Source: Xylogone sp. PMI_703
Taxonomy: Eukaryota; Ascomycota; Leotiomycetes
Direction: 5' to 3'
Assembly: GCA_021399445.1 (NCBI GenBank)
Contig: JAJTUQ010000001.1
Span: 4,216,001-4,280,000 of the forward strand
DNA length: 64,000 nt
A program made the position numbers and the translations under genes. The notes under the pieces are model-generated. The model was not told the origin of the DNA and made no database searches. It saw only the letters and a program-made list of their open reading frames with translations. Positions 48,888-60,501 of this stretch are shown here, one piece after another (within the stretch, counting starts at the first letter, position 1; each line of letters starts with the position of its first letter).

Positions 48888-51434
48888 AGATTGATGGGCG
48901 CAGTAGCGTGATGTAGTGTGCAGTCTAGAACCCGGGCCGGCGCTCGATGACGTCGTTGCTCAACAGGACTCCGAGGACCTTTTAAAATCCCGTCAGTCGC
49001 ACACCCTCCGTCATGCAACTCGCCCTCGATGAAATCAAGGACCAGAAGGAGCAAAAGAAGGGAGGGGAAAAGGACAAAGCAGACTGTGTAATGATATATA
49101 TTTAGCACAGCATTACCAAACCGTGCTGTGCTGTACTACTGCACTGTGGAGAGCAAGTAATATGGCGACAGTACCAAAGTAATTTGTCACCCAAGACCAA
49201 ACGCTTCAACCCCCCATCCGTCCGCGGCTGCTTTCCTAAGGATGATCGGGGAAAGGGTCCAAGAGTTGGCAACCATAATGACCGAACCAGTACTGTATCG
49301 AGATCTGCCCTCCCGTGCCTTTTCTCTCTTGTTCACGGTACGAGTAATACTGTGTACTCCATACAGAATACAAGTACACAGGACCAAGTCGTGTCCTGGT
49401 GCTTTGCAGGAAGCAGCGTTCCATGCGGGTATTCCTGCCCACCCCGGCAGATGTGGCAGATTGCGAATTGCGAAATCCAGGGCTTAATGAGACCGTCGTG
49501 TTGCTGCTTGCGGTGGCGGCTTGGCCCTGGTCCCAGACCATCCACCCGCGTCCTCCAACACCTTCCCTGACGTCCCAGAGACAGCAGACAGCCGAGGGAT
49601 GGATTTTGGGTTCTGCTTTGCTGGTGGCTGCTGTCATCACTCATTTACCCCGTTACCTCCCCGGAATTACGGTCAATGATCGATCGTTGATTAGCTGGAG
49701 CGGTACAGTAGCCGTGCCGGTCTGCTGGCGTGCCGCAATCCAGTGACCTCCGTACCGTAATTGTCTGCTCTGTTCGGACGCGGTGATTTCTCACGATGGG
49801 CAACTTTTATCCCCCTTTCTGCCCTCCACTGCCCGACCTCGCTTCACCGCAGTGCTTCCCAGCCACCAGTCGAGCGGGTGATGCTGCTCCTTCCTCGGGT
49901 TCGCATCTGTCTTGATGGCTGCATGAACAAATTCAGTACTTCAAGATACATGGGAATGATCGTGCTGTGGTAGAATACCGTACTGTGTAAGTAGTATTTG
50001 TGAATTCCCCTTTGGTGCTTTGCCCTGGACGGTTTCCTGTGGTTAAGCTTCCAGAAGGCCACTCCCAGCGTGGATGAGGTGACTTCGGGTGCGGTGGCGT
50101 GTGTGGGAATGGCAGCAGTGCTAGCTTGGGTTTTTCTGGGGCGCGCCGCTGCTTGTCTGGTACCAGTGACAGTGCTGTGGTACAAGTCTGCACGCCCACA
50201 GTGGTACCAGCGCCGTCCTGTGAGAGGAGTCCAAGTACTCTACGGTACTGTCTCCAGGTACCGCAATGGTGAAGTACAGCACGGTACCACCGCATTCCAG
50301 TGCTTTCGTACACAGCAGAGTACTGTGTAGGATGGCGGTGTTTCACCAACACACTCCCCTAATCCTGCCTTGGGGGTCCCTTCTTAGCGCGATGAACCTG
50401 TTCGTCATCGCCAGATTGCCAGACGCCTACCGTGCCTCCAGCCGCGATGCAGTCTGTGTCTTGCGTCGATCGGTGGCCAGTCCGCCACCGCGTGCCTGCC
50501 ACTTTCCCAGCAGCACGCCTCCCTCAGGCTCGACACCCGCCCCCAGGAACAGGCTTGACGGGCTCGTGGCTGCCAGAGCAATCCTTGCCGCCTGGTTGCT
50601 GCGTGCTTGCCCGCCAGAAGCACCGCAGTCCGCCAGAGAAGAGCGGCGGCGTGAGGGACTCTCCCCTCCCCCCTTCCCAGAGGTCCCTGACATATAACGT
50701 CTCGCAGCCCCATCCAGTCCTTTTTCTTGTCCGCCAGATGTGTGTTCGAATGCGTGTTGGATGTTTCGTCCCTGGAAGCGCGAGAGACCACCGTTGGAAA
50801 AACCGCCGTCGGATTTAGAACTGCTGCTGCCCCGAAGTCGACGATTCCATTCTTGCAGTTTCTCTGCTTCTCTTCTCCGAAACCAGTATTACTAACGCCC
50901 TTTGTCTCGTGTTTCTCCCTCCGCCTTTGCTCTCGGTTTCTACTGTGCTACCAGCGTTCTGCTTCTGCTCAGCATCCGAGCCACACTGCCACAGCCAGCT
51001 GCGAGTGTCTTCGCCACACCTGCTGCTTCTTCCAGTATAATAACGAGACTGCGCCGTCACCGTGTTCTTCGTCACCATTCTCGAATTCTCGTGCCTTACT
51101 ATTTGGCATTATCTGCTCTTTAAGCTAGAAAAGCAATTTTCTTGTGACGGAAACCAGGTCCCGTGACTGACGTTGCGAAGCTGTTAGCTGCTTTGCTGAT
51201 CCAACGACTTTGGCTGGCTTGATCTTCGCCCTTGCCGCTTCCGTCATCGATCGTCTCGAGCCTCGCTCCTACCTCAACCGTCCGCTCCACAGCCACCCCT
51301 CCATTGTGTTCTTCCTATAAATCCCCTCACCATCAATCCCCTCGCGGGACTCGGCCCTGCTCCGAGACCTGACATAAGCTATCACTATCTCATAGCTCTC
51401 TAAGCAATTCTTCACATCTCGCCTCCTAGAAACC

Positions 51435-51467
51435 ATGCCGCAAGCTGCTGCCAGATATACTCTCTAG
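51435..51467 (+). promoter_or_regulatory. Possible upstream open reading frame in the phosphatase leader
   Basis: An ATG in a favourable AAACCATGC context opens a 10-codon frame (MPQAAARYTL) ending in TAG, 139 bases before the phosphatase start. If this stretch is in the mature mRNA, it could reduce translation of the main frame. Whether it is transcribed or spliced out is not known. Confidence 0.35.
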
Positions 51468-51606
51468 ATCACCCAGCGTGTGTCTCTGGCGCATACTCCT
51501 CCTTCTCCTGCTTCTCGTCCTGCTTGATCTACTGAACGACCTAAAACAACAGAACCAACACCTTCCTCAACATCGCAAGCACAATCTTTGTTAACGGCAA
51601 TCGAAC

Positions 51607-54398
51607 ATGGCCACCAAGGCTGCCTCGAGATCAACCCCCAAGTCCGCGCACTCACACTCGCACTCTGTTCCTCAGATCAGCACCCATCGTACATCAGCTA
51701 GACCAACACACACGCCTATGCCTACCGCGGCTCGTGTTCCTCCATCCTTCGAACAACCTCTACCGCCCACTACTACCATTACCCATGCCACTACCACGAC
51801 CGCTCCCCCAACTCGCTCGCCAGCACAGGGCATTCCCAGATCCTCTGGTCCCAACTATTTTGGGTTTGTATCAGATCCAACTATCGACAATCATGATTCA
51901 GAAGCAGGACCTACGGCCAATTGGAGCCCCTCATTGGTGTCGTTTGGTGTAGCAGACTCGAATCTCGCGCCCCTTAGCGCCAATCCCGAGTTTGAGAGCT
52001 TTAGAAAACAGGCCGAAGCCAAGCAAGGCTTCAATCTCAGCCGCGGTAGTCTGGCGCCGTTCTTGTCAACGCCCTCTTCGTCGAGGCATTCAAGTATAGA
52101 TCAAAGGTCGGCAGGACGCCAGCATTCGTCCTCCAGCTCACTGCAAGATGAGGGCTCGGCACCTTCTCCAAAGATGGATGTGGACTCGGATTGGGGGCGA
52201 GACTCAGCGTATGGTTCTTCAGAATCGAAACGCGCCTCCGAATCCTCGGCCAACTCGCCATCCTTTTTCGATATGCCCATGAAATCATCTCCCATAAATG
52301 TTCCGTCTCTACCCGCGCACATCCAGCGAAATGCCATGTCCCACCCCAGCGATAGAGGTCGAAAGCCATCATTACCTTACCCTAAATCCGAGTCCGTACC
52401 TCCATCTTCAAACACGCCGCAGCCTACATCACATACTAGGGCCGACACATTACCTGCGACACTAGAAGACGGGCCGGTGTTTATTCCCCCAGCTCAATTG
52501 AAGGATATGCTAGACCGGCTTCCAGAGTCCGAATACTTGCTCCTAGACCTTCGAGTCTTCCCGCAGTTCTCCCAATATAGAATCCGCGGGGCTCTGAATC
52601 TGTGTATTCCCACCACCCTCTTGAAGCGGCCTTCGTTTAACCTGCAGAAACTGCAAGATACATTCACTGGCGAAGCCGAGAAGGAGCGCTTCTCGCACTG
52701 GCAAGGTGTGAGCCACATCATAGTATATGATGCTGCCTCCACGAACAAGCGGGATGCTGTCTCTGCAGTCAACACCCTTAAAAAATTTACAAATGAGGGC
52801 TGGAGGGGCGATTGCTGTATATTGCAGGGTGGCTTTGCTGCATTCAATGAGAAATATCCACAGTTTGTCGACTACGCTTCCAATGATGAACAGCAATCCT
52901 CAAAGATTAATCTGTCTCTGGGAGCGGCTGGTACACGTGTAGCAGGAGGTTGTGTAATGCCTGCAACAAAGAATGCCGCCAACCCGTTCTTCAGCAATAT
53001 TCGACAGAATCAAGATCTCATAGGTGGCGTAGGACAAATTGAAATCAAGATCCCAGATGAATTGAGTTCAGAAGACCAGAGATTACTTCCAAGATGGCTC
53101 TCTTCTATTGCTGCTAAGGAAGATCACGGAAAGAGAGCATCGGACAAGTTCCTTCACCTAGAGCTCGACGAACAATCGAGGATGACAAAGGCGTTATCCT
53201 GTGGCACAACTTATGGTCAAAATGATCCCGATATGATAAGAATTGCCGGTATTGAGAAGGGTGGGAAGAACAGATACAATAATATTTGGCCTTTTGAACA
53301 TGCTAGAGTCAAATTACAGGGGCGTCCAGAGGGTGCCTGTGACTATGTTAATGCTAGTCACATCAAAGCGTCTCATAGCAACAAGAGATACATTGCGTCG
53401 CAGGGCCCTCTACCAGATACCTTTGAGGTAAGCAAACTTGGGTCTCTTGGATTGGGAAACAGAAGGCTTCCCCTGTTCGGAATTGCAACGTGACTAACAA
53501 ATGATGGCAGGATTTTTGGAGTGTGATCTGGGATCAAGATGTAAGAGTTATTGTCATGCTGACTGCCGAGTCTGAAGGAGGCCAACTGAAATGTCACCCT
53601 TATTGGGCGAGTGGAGATTATGGCCCTTTCAAGCTTAGAGCATTGTCAGAAAAGAAGGTCTCGTTGGATCCGAGGCCGCATCGCAATCACTCAGACCATC
53701 GTGATTCATCGAGACGTCGGCGTGCTAATACCATTGCCGATACCGCAGTAGCTCCAAACACAAATGCTACTCCAAACTCAACACCTGCGGAGCAACCTCA
53801 TGTTGTCGTTCGGAAGTTCACCCTTTCGCATTCAGCACACCCATTCACGCCAATGCGCGAGATAACACAGCTGCATTACTCGGCCTGGCCTGACTTCGGT
53901 GCCCCGGCCAAACCAAGCCAACTTCTTGGCTTGGTAGAATTGAGCAACGTAATACAACGTTCGGCTTCAGCTGGCGGGCATTCTTCCAGGTCAGATTCTC
54001 CTGAGGCAGATCCAAATGCTAGGCCGATGCTTGTTCACTGCAGTGCCGGCTGTGGGCGGACGGGGACATTCTGTACGGTGGATTCTGTGATTGACATGTT
54101 AAAACGACAACAGAAAGAGATAAGAAGTGGCGTCACGCCGATGGAACTGACATCTTCCGGCGAAGGCGACTATATGAGTAAAGGAGATGATTCCAAAGAT
54201 GACTTGTGGATCTTCGACCAGGATCTTGATTTGGTAGAGAAAACGGTGCAGGATTTCAGGCGTCAACGACTGAGCATGGTGCAAAGTTTGCGACAGTTTG
54301 TACTTTGCTACGAGACTATCCTCGAATGGGTCGCGCAGCAGCACGGCAGTCTCAGGAGTGACCGACGCTTCAGCAGTGATGGTGTCTTTTCAGCTTGA
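51607..54398 (+). CDS. Protein tyrosine phosphatase with N-terminal rhodanese domain (Pyp/Ptp2-like)
   Basis: Exons 51607-53427 and 53511-54398 encode 902 residues. Fungal proteins of this build (fission yeast Pyp1/Pyp2, budding yeast Ptp2/Ptp3) inactivate MAP kinases by removing phosphate from tyrosine. The first 290 residues are Ser/Pro/Thr-rich and disordered. A rhodanese-like domain (about 295-415) holds YLLLDLRVFPQFSQYRIRGA and ends GGFAAFNEKYP. The phosphatase domain starts near 545 with KNRYNNIWPFEHARV, then DYVNASHI, SQGPLPDTFEDFW, the WPD loop in YSAWPDFGAP, and the P-loop VHCSAGCGRTGTFC with catalytic Cys near 783. A Ser/Asn-rich insert lies between about 665 and 710. The single intron falls at DTFE|DFW. 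A very long, GC-rich upstream region hints at complex control. Confidence 0.93.
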
Positions 54399-55071
54399 TG
54401 TTGAAGCAGCTATTTGGAGGGAGGGCGTCTACTTTGGTGCGTTAATATTACTCGTTGCATTATGGCATTGCATGGCATGGATACGAGGTTCGCGTACGGG
54501 ATATTGTACGGGATACTGCATTGGGATCTATATATGAAGCATTTATTTCCTTACTCTTTTGAGTTTGGCCTGCTATTGGTACTGTTGTACATGGCATGGA
54601 TTGCATGGGTCGGAGTTTTGGGGATGTATGATTTTTCTGCTCCGTGGCACAAGAATGTTGCCAGTGGGTTGGGCATCTGCATTTAGCGGGTATTGGCCAA
54701 TCATTGGCAGGTTGTATGATTGTTGAGGCACTAGATTTGAATTCCGAACTATGCCTTTTAGTCCAGTGACCATTGTCCAACACCGCATATGTGCGGTGAA
54801 TATATATGGCTACTTCTAAAAAGAACTAAGTAATACACAGGTTAGACATGTAAAAGCAACAATAGAAACGCTTCAAAATGTAACCATAATGCCACTAGAA
54901 CTCCTAACAACGCACTGGTATCAATCAAATTCCATGAAAATGCACCCATTCCCAGCATGAGTCCAGCTTGCATACCACGATGTATCCAGCATCGTTCTTT
55001 GTTGTATCATGTACTCATTATCCGCCCTCAGTCCTCTCTTGGAATCTATCAAAGAGAAAGAATCCTTAAGT
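54399..55071. other. Intergenic between converging 3' ends
   Basis: 3' regions of the phosphatase (+) and the 761-residue protein gene (-). Contains short GCATGG and TACGGGATA direct repeats around 54460-54525; no gene seen. Confidence 0.6.
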
Positions 55072-57479
55072 TCACTCGTCCTTTTCAGGAGCTCCACCGT
55101 CTATCAGTATCGCCACATTAAGACGCCCTGCATATGCCTCTCTAACGGCGCACGCCATGCTAAACATTTACAAGTCAGCACAATATGTTCAAAAAATGAG
55201 ATGAAGATAATGAGCCCTTACCATGTTTTATCCATATCTGCAACGACGGCACTGAATCCCAACGAAGAACACCACGCCCGGGCCAGAACTTCGTTATCTG
55301 CAATGCCAAATGCCTCGACTATTAGAACCTCATCGATAGATCTCTGTTCTGGAATACCGGGTGCGAATTCTTCGGCATCTGAGCTTGAATGACCGGACGA
55401 TATCGGCCAATCTTTTATTTCGAGGAGTTCATCGACTTTAACGGCTCGGTAGTGATAGTTCTTCCACAATGGGTGCGGTCCGGATCCACATGGGTAGGCA
55501 GAGACGAAGGAGACGTCAAACAAAAGGCTAATTGGCCAGGAACGACCATCCATCGCAAACCGTACCGTTGCATCGAATGTACCAGGCTTGCTCTTTTCAT
55601 GTCCATGCTCTTCGGCTCCATCCGAGCTTAAGGAAGAAACGGGTCGCAGAGCGATCTTCTCGATTCGGATGCCGTTGATAATCTCGTCTCGGTCCGGCAG
55701 GAGAACTTGATAATCCGCAACCGGGTATACGGATGCAGATGAACCTCTTGGATCGGATCTCAGAACCATTTTCTTAACATCTGAGCCAGTTAACCGGGGC
55801 GTGACGTGTCGTTGACGGATCCTGGCGATTTGGACCCGCTCGAGGTCAGGAGCTGGTCTGGCCGGTCCCACCCAGCCTCCTGTTTCCTTGCATGTTGGAG
55901 CTACGACTTTGCCTACTATGCAGGTTGAAGACCAATAGGTAGTTCCCTTGTACTGGAAACCGCAGTGTGGTTGCATGTGTGTCAGGGTGGAGAGCGATTT
56001 GGCAGCAGAATCATCATCGCAGTCAATTAGAGTATTCATCAGGAGCCAAGGAAACGTGACGCCTGGTAAGATCACACCAGTGAAAAAGCACATGGCATCG
56101 GAACTTCTATCCTCCAGAGCATCATCATCTGGGTCTTGTTCTTTTAGCAAGTTGTCGACTGCACCGCGATTCGGCCATTTCATAGCTCTTATAAACTTTC
56201 TTAGGGCCTTAACCTGTGCTCTCTTTGACAGAAGATGGAATCTAACTAGAATTATGGTGTTAGTGGGTGGCGCTCCAGAGAATATAAAGCTCTTACGTTG
56301 GTTTACTCCACGTTCTGACTCGAATTGCTCGATGGAGATACATTCATGCCAGCGTCGGGCGAGCGCGAGATCCCAAGCAATACGTGAAGGTAACTGGGTA
56401 AGGAGTTTCTCCTTGGCCCAGTCTGCATGCTTCTTAGATTGTATGCGGTGATAAAGCTCCATGCTGAGAAGTAGCTGGTGGAAAAACAGCTTGTACCGCC
56501 CTTGCTCCGTATATGATGGGTTAGCAAAGAACTTTGCTACGACCTGGTTCTCTGGCCGACTGAAGTCTATCCAGTCCGGCCGTGATAATACAAGTATTAG
56601 ATCCGTTATCTGCATTTCCATCGCTTTATGTGGGGTTGTATTTTTGTCGGGATCCTTAAGCAGGACTTTATAAAGATTCCTATACATCCGCTCTTCATCA
56701 TCCTCTTCCAAGCCACCTTCCAAATAGATCAGCCGTTCGACAATGGTGGAAAACTCCACGTTGCGAGGTTTAACGCCCGGATCTCTAAGTTCTATGTCTG
56801 GAAAGGGGTTTCCTGCAAGGCTCACCCAGTGGTTCAAAGTGACAGTACCAGGTCGACTACCATAACAGAACGCCATACTTGGGTGTTCGAGGGTTTCCCA
56901 TGGATATAAAGCCGGACCAGGACCCTGTAATCTAAAGGAATTTGCGGTGAACATCTCATCAAATAGCACTTGGCGGTCATCAGGGAGGTCTTCACAGCCT
57001 TTGCGTATCGCGTAAAGCGTAAAATACTCCTTGGAGGCATGTGGAACTGACCGTTTGCGACCTTTGAAGAGAGGAGCGCCAGCCGCGATCAGCTTCATTG
57101 CCTTCGCATGCGGTATGGTATCCTCCCTCGACAGTCCTAATGGAGGCCATACCAGCTTTTCTCTTGAGCGAGCATGACCTCCCTGGGTTCGAACCGAGTT
57201 TGGTATCGGAGAGCTACGGTCATTGGCGGACTCAGAAAAGGTTCGATAAGTGCCAGGGGAACGAGATCTATTGTCTCCGGGAAGGTATGAAGGACTATCA
57301 CTTTCCTGAACACCAAAAGTTAGAAGAATAATCTAGGAGAGACCAGAAGGAGGGTGGCCAGCTACTTGACTTGAATTCCTGTTCATGCTCTGCGACCTCG
57401 ATTTCTTGATGCTGGGCAGCAGACGCTCCATGCCGCGCCTGATAAGGCTGATCTTTCCGCCGAGCTCATCGCTGGTCAT
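55072..57479 (-). CDS. Unrecognised 761-residue protein
   Basis: Exons 57366-57479, 55222-57305 and 55072-55159 (minus strand). The longest frame suggests a start at 57098, but the frame stays open upstream to a CTAACTTTTGGTGTTCAG acceptor. A 38-codon exon beginning MTSDELGGKISLIRRGMERL, preceded by an in-frame stop, joins in phase through a GTAGCT donor. The short last exon replaces a stop (TGG TAA at the unspliced donor) with CMACAVREAYAG and ends PEKDE. The protein is globular-looking, with distinctive stretches such as VTLNHWVSLAGNPFPDIEL, WIDFSRPENQVVAKFF, FFTGVILPGVTFPWLLMNTL and FDVSFVSAYPCGSGPHPLW. I see no signal peptide, no clear membrane helix and no catalytic motif I can name. It looks like a conserved fungal protein of unknown function; possible Pezizomycotina-wide conservation is an impression only. 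Confidence 0.75.
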
Positions 57480-58081
57480 GATATCTTCGATGGATAACTA
57501 CCTTTCTAAACAAGCTCGAACGCGCCAGGGGGTTCGGACAGAAATACAAGGCTGGACTAGAAGCGCACCTCTTGCAGGCGGTCCGAGACGTGCATTAACG
57601 GGGGAAAACTGAAATACGGATTTCTTTGCGCCTAGCTGGTTAAATAATGGTAGAAGTGAATAACCACCATTGTTTATGTTCGTTGCTATGTGAAAATTTA
57701 CAGTTATCTGTGGATGGTATGTTGCATCGGGCTGATATCAAAAAGTCTAGAAAAGATCAGTTGGGAGTCGTCTGTAGCACAGCCTCGGTTTGCACCACGT
57801 AGCCTCGCGTGTGGGCGCACACACACGTCACCTTTGAGCGTTTCATGGAGGGGCTTGGGCGGCTATTTTCTCGTGACTTTTGCCCCTCCATCATCTTCAC
57901 CATCACAAAGTTCATCAGAAGACAAAACATGTTTAATGATTATGAGACCAGTTCCATGCGATACAGACTTGACTAAATTTACACCATCAGATGCTCTTCC
58001 TAAATCAAAAATCTCCCTATTCCCTCCATGCAAAATTTAAACACTCCAGATACAGTATACAAGGCATTCCCCCTTTATTCC
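57480..58081. other. Intergenic between two minus-strand genes
   Basis: Promoter side of the 761-residue protein gene and 3' region of the SPX/VTC gene. No gene or repeat seen. Confidence 0.55.
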
Positions 58082-60501
58082 CTAAACTAGCTCCACCTTC
58101 CACAACTTTTCTTGCTGACTATCAGCGATCACGGAAGTAACATTATGGCCGTTATCCTCGTTAAACCTTCCAAGGGCAGCTCGATACTTAAAATATTGTC
58201 AGCCGTATTCAAAGACTAGAAATCTCTTTTGACTTACCTGGAATATAAAGTTCAATAGCAGTGCGATCATCAAAGCGAAGCTAACAATTAGAGGGCCGAC
58301 CATATTGTCAAAGTCCTTTCCACTTCGTTGGACAATCATATCTCGGCGCACACGGTGCATAGCGTAGCCCCATAGCCCTGCAAAGATTGCTATCGCAGTG
58401 TACGCTATTCCCATAAATTCGGCGACGGTATTCCCCCCAGCAGCAGAATAGAGACCAACAGCAAGGCCACCTAACAGTATAGAGATGTGCTGCCACTTCA
58501 AAAAGGTTCGTTCGTTCGCAAGCCAGACTTTTGGCTCAACCTTTAATGGGCCAGAGTCTTTGATTAGCTGTCCAGGCTTGACAACCCCAGGAGGTAGCTG
58601 CACGCTCTTCTCTCGTCGCGATTGTGCGTATCGAGAAAGAGAAAAGGATGGGAATACAGATGAGAGTCCACCGTACCCTCCCGTGAGACTAGATTCACCA
58701 TTCGTAGTAGCTGCATTTTCCCTTTCACGATTCTTCCGGCGCTCCCTTAATTCCACCTCTACATCCTCAGCAGCCATTCGTTCCTGCATGTACGAACGGC
58801 CCACGGGAGAGCTGACCGCAGGTTTGAAACTAGCCCGTCTCATTGACGCACCTAATATGCTTCCAACAACTGCATCATCTTCTGCTTTTTTGGCCTTTCT
58901 CTCTTGTTCTTCGTTGAATGCTGACTGGGGGTCCTTCCGGATATCCGTCTCAACCTCGCTAAGCCAAAATGGTAAGTTGTTTACATGATCCTCGAATAGC
59001 GAAGCGACACCGTAGATGAACTTTGAAAATCGCGGCGCCTTGTACACAAGGTGGGATGCCATCAAATCTTGGACCCATTGAGGGTGCTTCTTATTAGGCA
59101 CGTCCTCTTTTACTTTAATCTCCAAAACTGCAAATGGAAATCTAGATATCTCGCCTTGGTTTATCATAGAGAATGGATAGACCATCTTGCCATTATCAAT
59201 GTCCAGTCGGTGCCAGTATTCCGGGTTTCGACATGGCCTGTCTTGATCCAACGCATCCTCTCTTATGAATGCCAGGGATGTGTCAATTGATATCCTTACT
59301 TTATCGTCCAGAGGTTTTTGGAATGCAGTTCGCGTATAATTTACTCGAAGCATTGGCTGAAGATCGTTTTCCTTGATAAACGTCTGGATCTCATTCACAG
59401 TATCCTTGAATTCTGCAATATCCGTCTCCGGGAGACCTTGTCGCTCCATCTTCTGGATTGTTTTCTCCATCTTGTATTCACCTTTAATAAAAGGTACTAT
59501 ATATTTATCCTTAATGGTAAACCGCTTCTCTTCGCTACTTCCGTTTGCGTTGGCAGTCTTATGCTCAAAAAAGAGCTCTGGATTTGAATCAAGCTGTCCA
59601 AACCATCGCAGTCTAAGAGATGAAGCATCAGGCTGATTGTCAACTTTTTGAAGATAAAGCGAGAATTTCGGGTTATCAAAATATATGGAGTTAAGAGTAG
59701 GATCGCCTTGTCCATCGAGCTCCTTGGATGATTGTTCGCTGTAGACAAGAACTGGGAGTCGCCGCAAGATGTAAGTCTTAATCTCAAGAAGATTATCCGG
59801 GTGCACCCAAACTAAATCTAGAATCAGCTTATTGAAATTGACAGAACAGGTACTGAGTATAACCCACATTTATACGCAGTGTATTTTTCACCGTTTTGCA
59901 GCTGAGACTGAGCTTCTGAGTTCGACAGTGCAGCACCATCGGTACTCTCATCCAGCTGCTGGCGAACCGCGAAGTACATCATAGACAACTTATTAAGTAG
60001 CGGCGTGTATACCTGCTCAGAATTGAAGGGTCGCTTCCCCAAACTCATCTGCAGCATCGGACGGATCTTGTAGTGGTTTCCTCGTTTGCGGTCATGCTTC
60101 TTGACGATCTTGAGGAACCCCGTGTAGTTAATGTTACTATACCTCTTGAGCTCCTTCGTCTCGTTAATAATAGTATCTAGCTCATCCTCAATCTCTTTAT
60201 ACCTCCCCGTTGTGATGTCGCCTTTGGCATTGCCATCGCTAGGAGCTAGGTCGCGGAGCTTTTCACCAGCCTCATTTGCTCTCTGCTCCAGAACTTTGAA
60301 TTGCTGCTCCTGGAAGCCAGCAACCTTTTCCAATTGGACATTGAACACTTCATCGCAAAAGGCATTCTCGTCATCTTCTGTCCATGAGCGATCGTCATCA
60401 GCCTTGTCTTCACGTAGCAGGGCCTTCAGTTTGCTGTAATCGATATAATGATCCTTCCATGGTGGATAGATTGACTCCCGAAGAGTCCTACCGAAACGCA
60501 T
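58082..60501 (-). CDS. Vacuolar transporter chaperone, Vtc2/Vtc3 type (SPX, VTC, DUF202)
   Basis: Exons 59868-60501, 58238-59811 and 58082-58186 (minus strand) encode 770 residues. VTC complexes synthesise polyphosphate and move it into the vacuole. The SPX domain (about 1-200) starts MRFGRTLRESIYPPWKDHYI, a form typical of Vtc2/3 rather than Vtc4, and contains the inositol-pyrophosphate-sensing helix GFLKIVKKHDRKRG. The central tunnel domain (about 215-540) shows FWVHPDNLLEIK, LRLRW, FFEHKT, LRVNYTRTAFQ, VRISIDTS, LEIKVK and FSKFIYG, and WHRLDID and LPFWL again fit Vtc2/3. The C-terminal DUF202 region has three membrane helices. At exon 2 I chose the second of two AGs (59812), giving the conserved KFWVHPDN; the first would insert two residues. 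Confidence 0.9.

Larger units (their letters stand above)
46549..51606. other. 5 kb GC-rich divergent intergenic region with GTAC near-palindromes
   Basis: Separates the start codons of NIC96 (-) and the tyrosine phosphatase (+). From about 47.6 kb to 50.4 kb it is dotted with GTAC-containing near-palindromes (48330-48343, 49336-49360, 50233-50288 and others). From about 50.8 kb to 51.6 kb it turns pyrimidine-rich and is probably the transcribed leader of the phosphatase gene. Many overlapping open frames of up to 143 codons occur on both strands at 48.4-51.1 kb; none resembles a protein. The upper part could carry a non-coding RNA gene, which the sequence alone cannot show. Confidence 0.55.

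Noticed and set aside
48370..51128. Many 80-143 codon frames on both strands between NIC96 and the phosphatase
   Set aside because: They overlap each other, have shuffled-looking composition rich in Arg, Pro, Ser and Cys, and lack any domain.
57098..57100. ATG at 57098 as the start of the 761-residue protein
   Set aside because: The frame stays open 69 codons upstream to a good acceptor, and an in-phase first exon with its own ATG lies at 57366-57479.
57170..57210. GGGTTCGAACC, resembling a tRNA T-loop
   Set aside because: Neighbouring bases do not form T-stem and acceptor pairs, and the stretch is explained as coding sequence of the 761-residue protein on the opposite strand.
59812..59820. 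First AG (59818) as the acceptor of the first VTC intron
   Set aside because: It inserts two residues before the conserved WVHPDN. The second AG (59812) gives KFWVHPDN, as in relatives.
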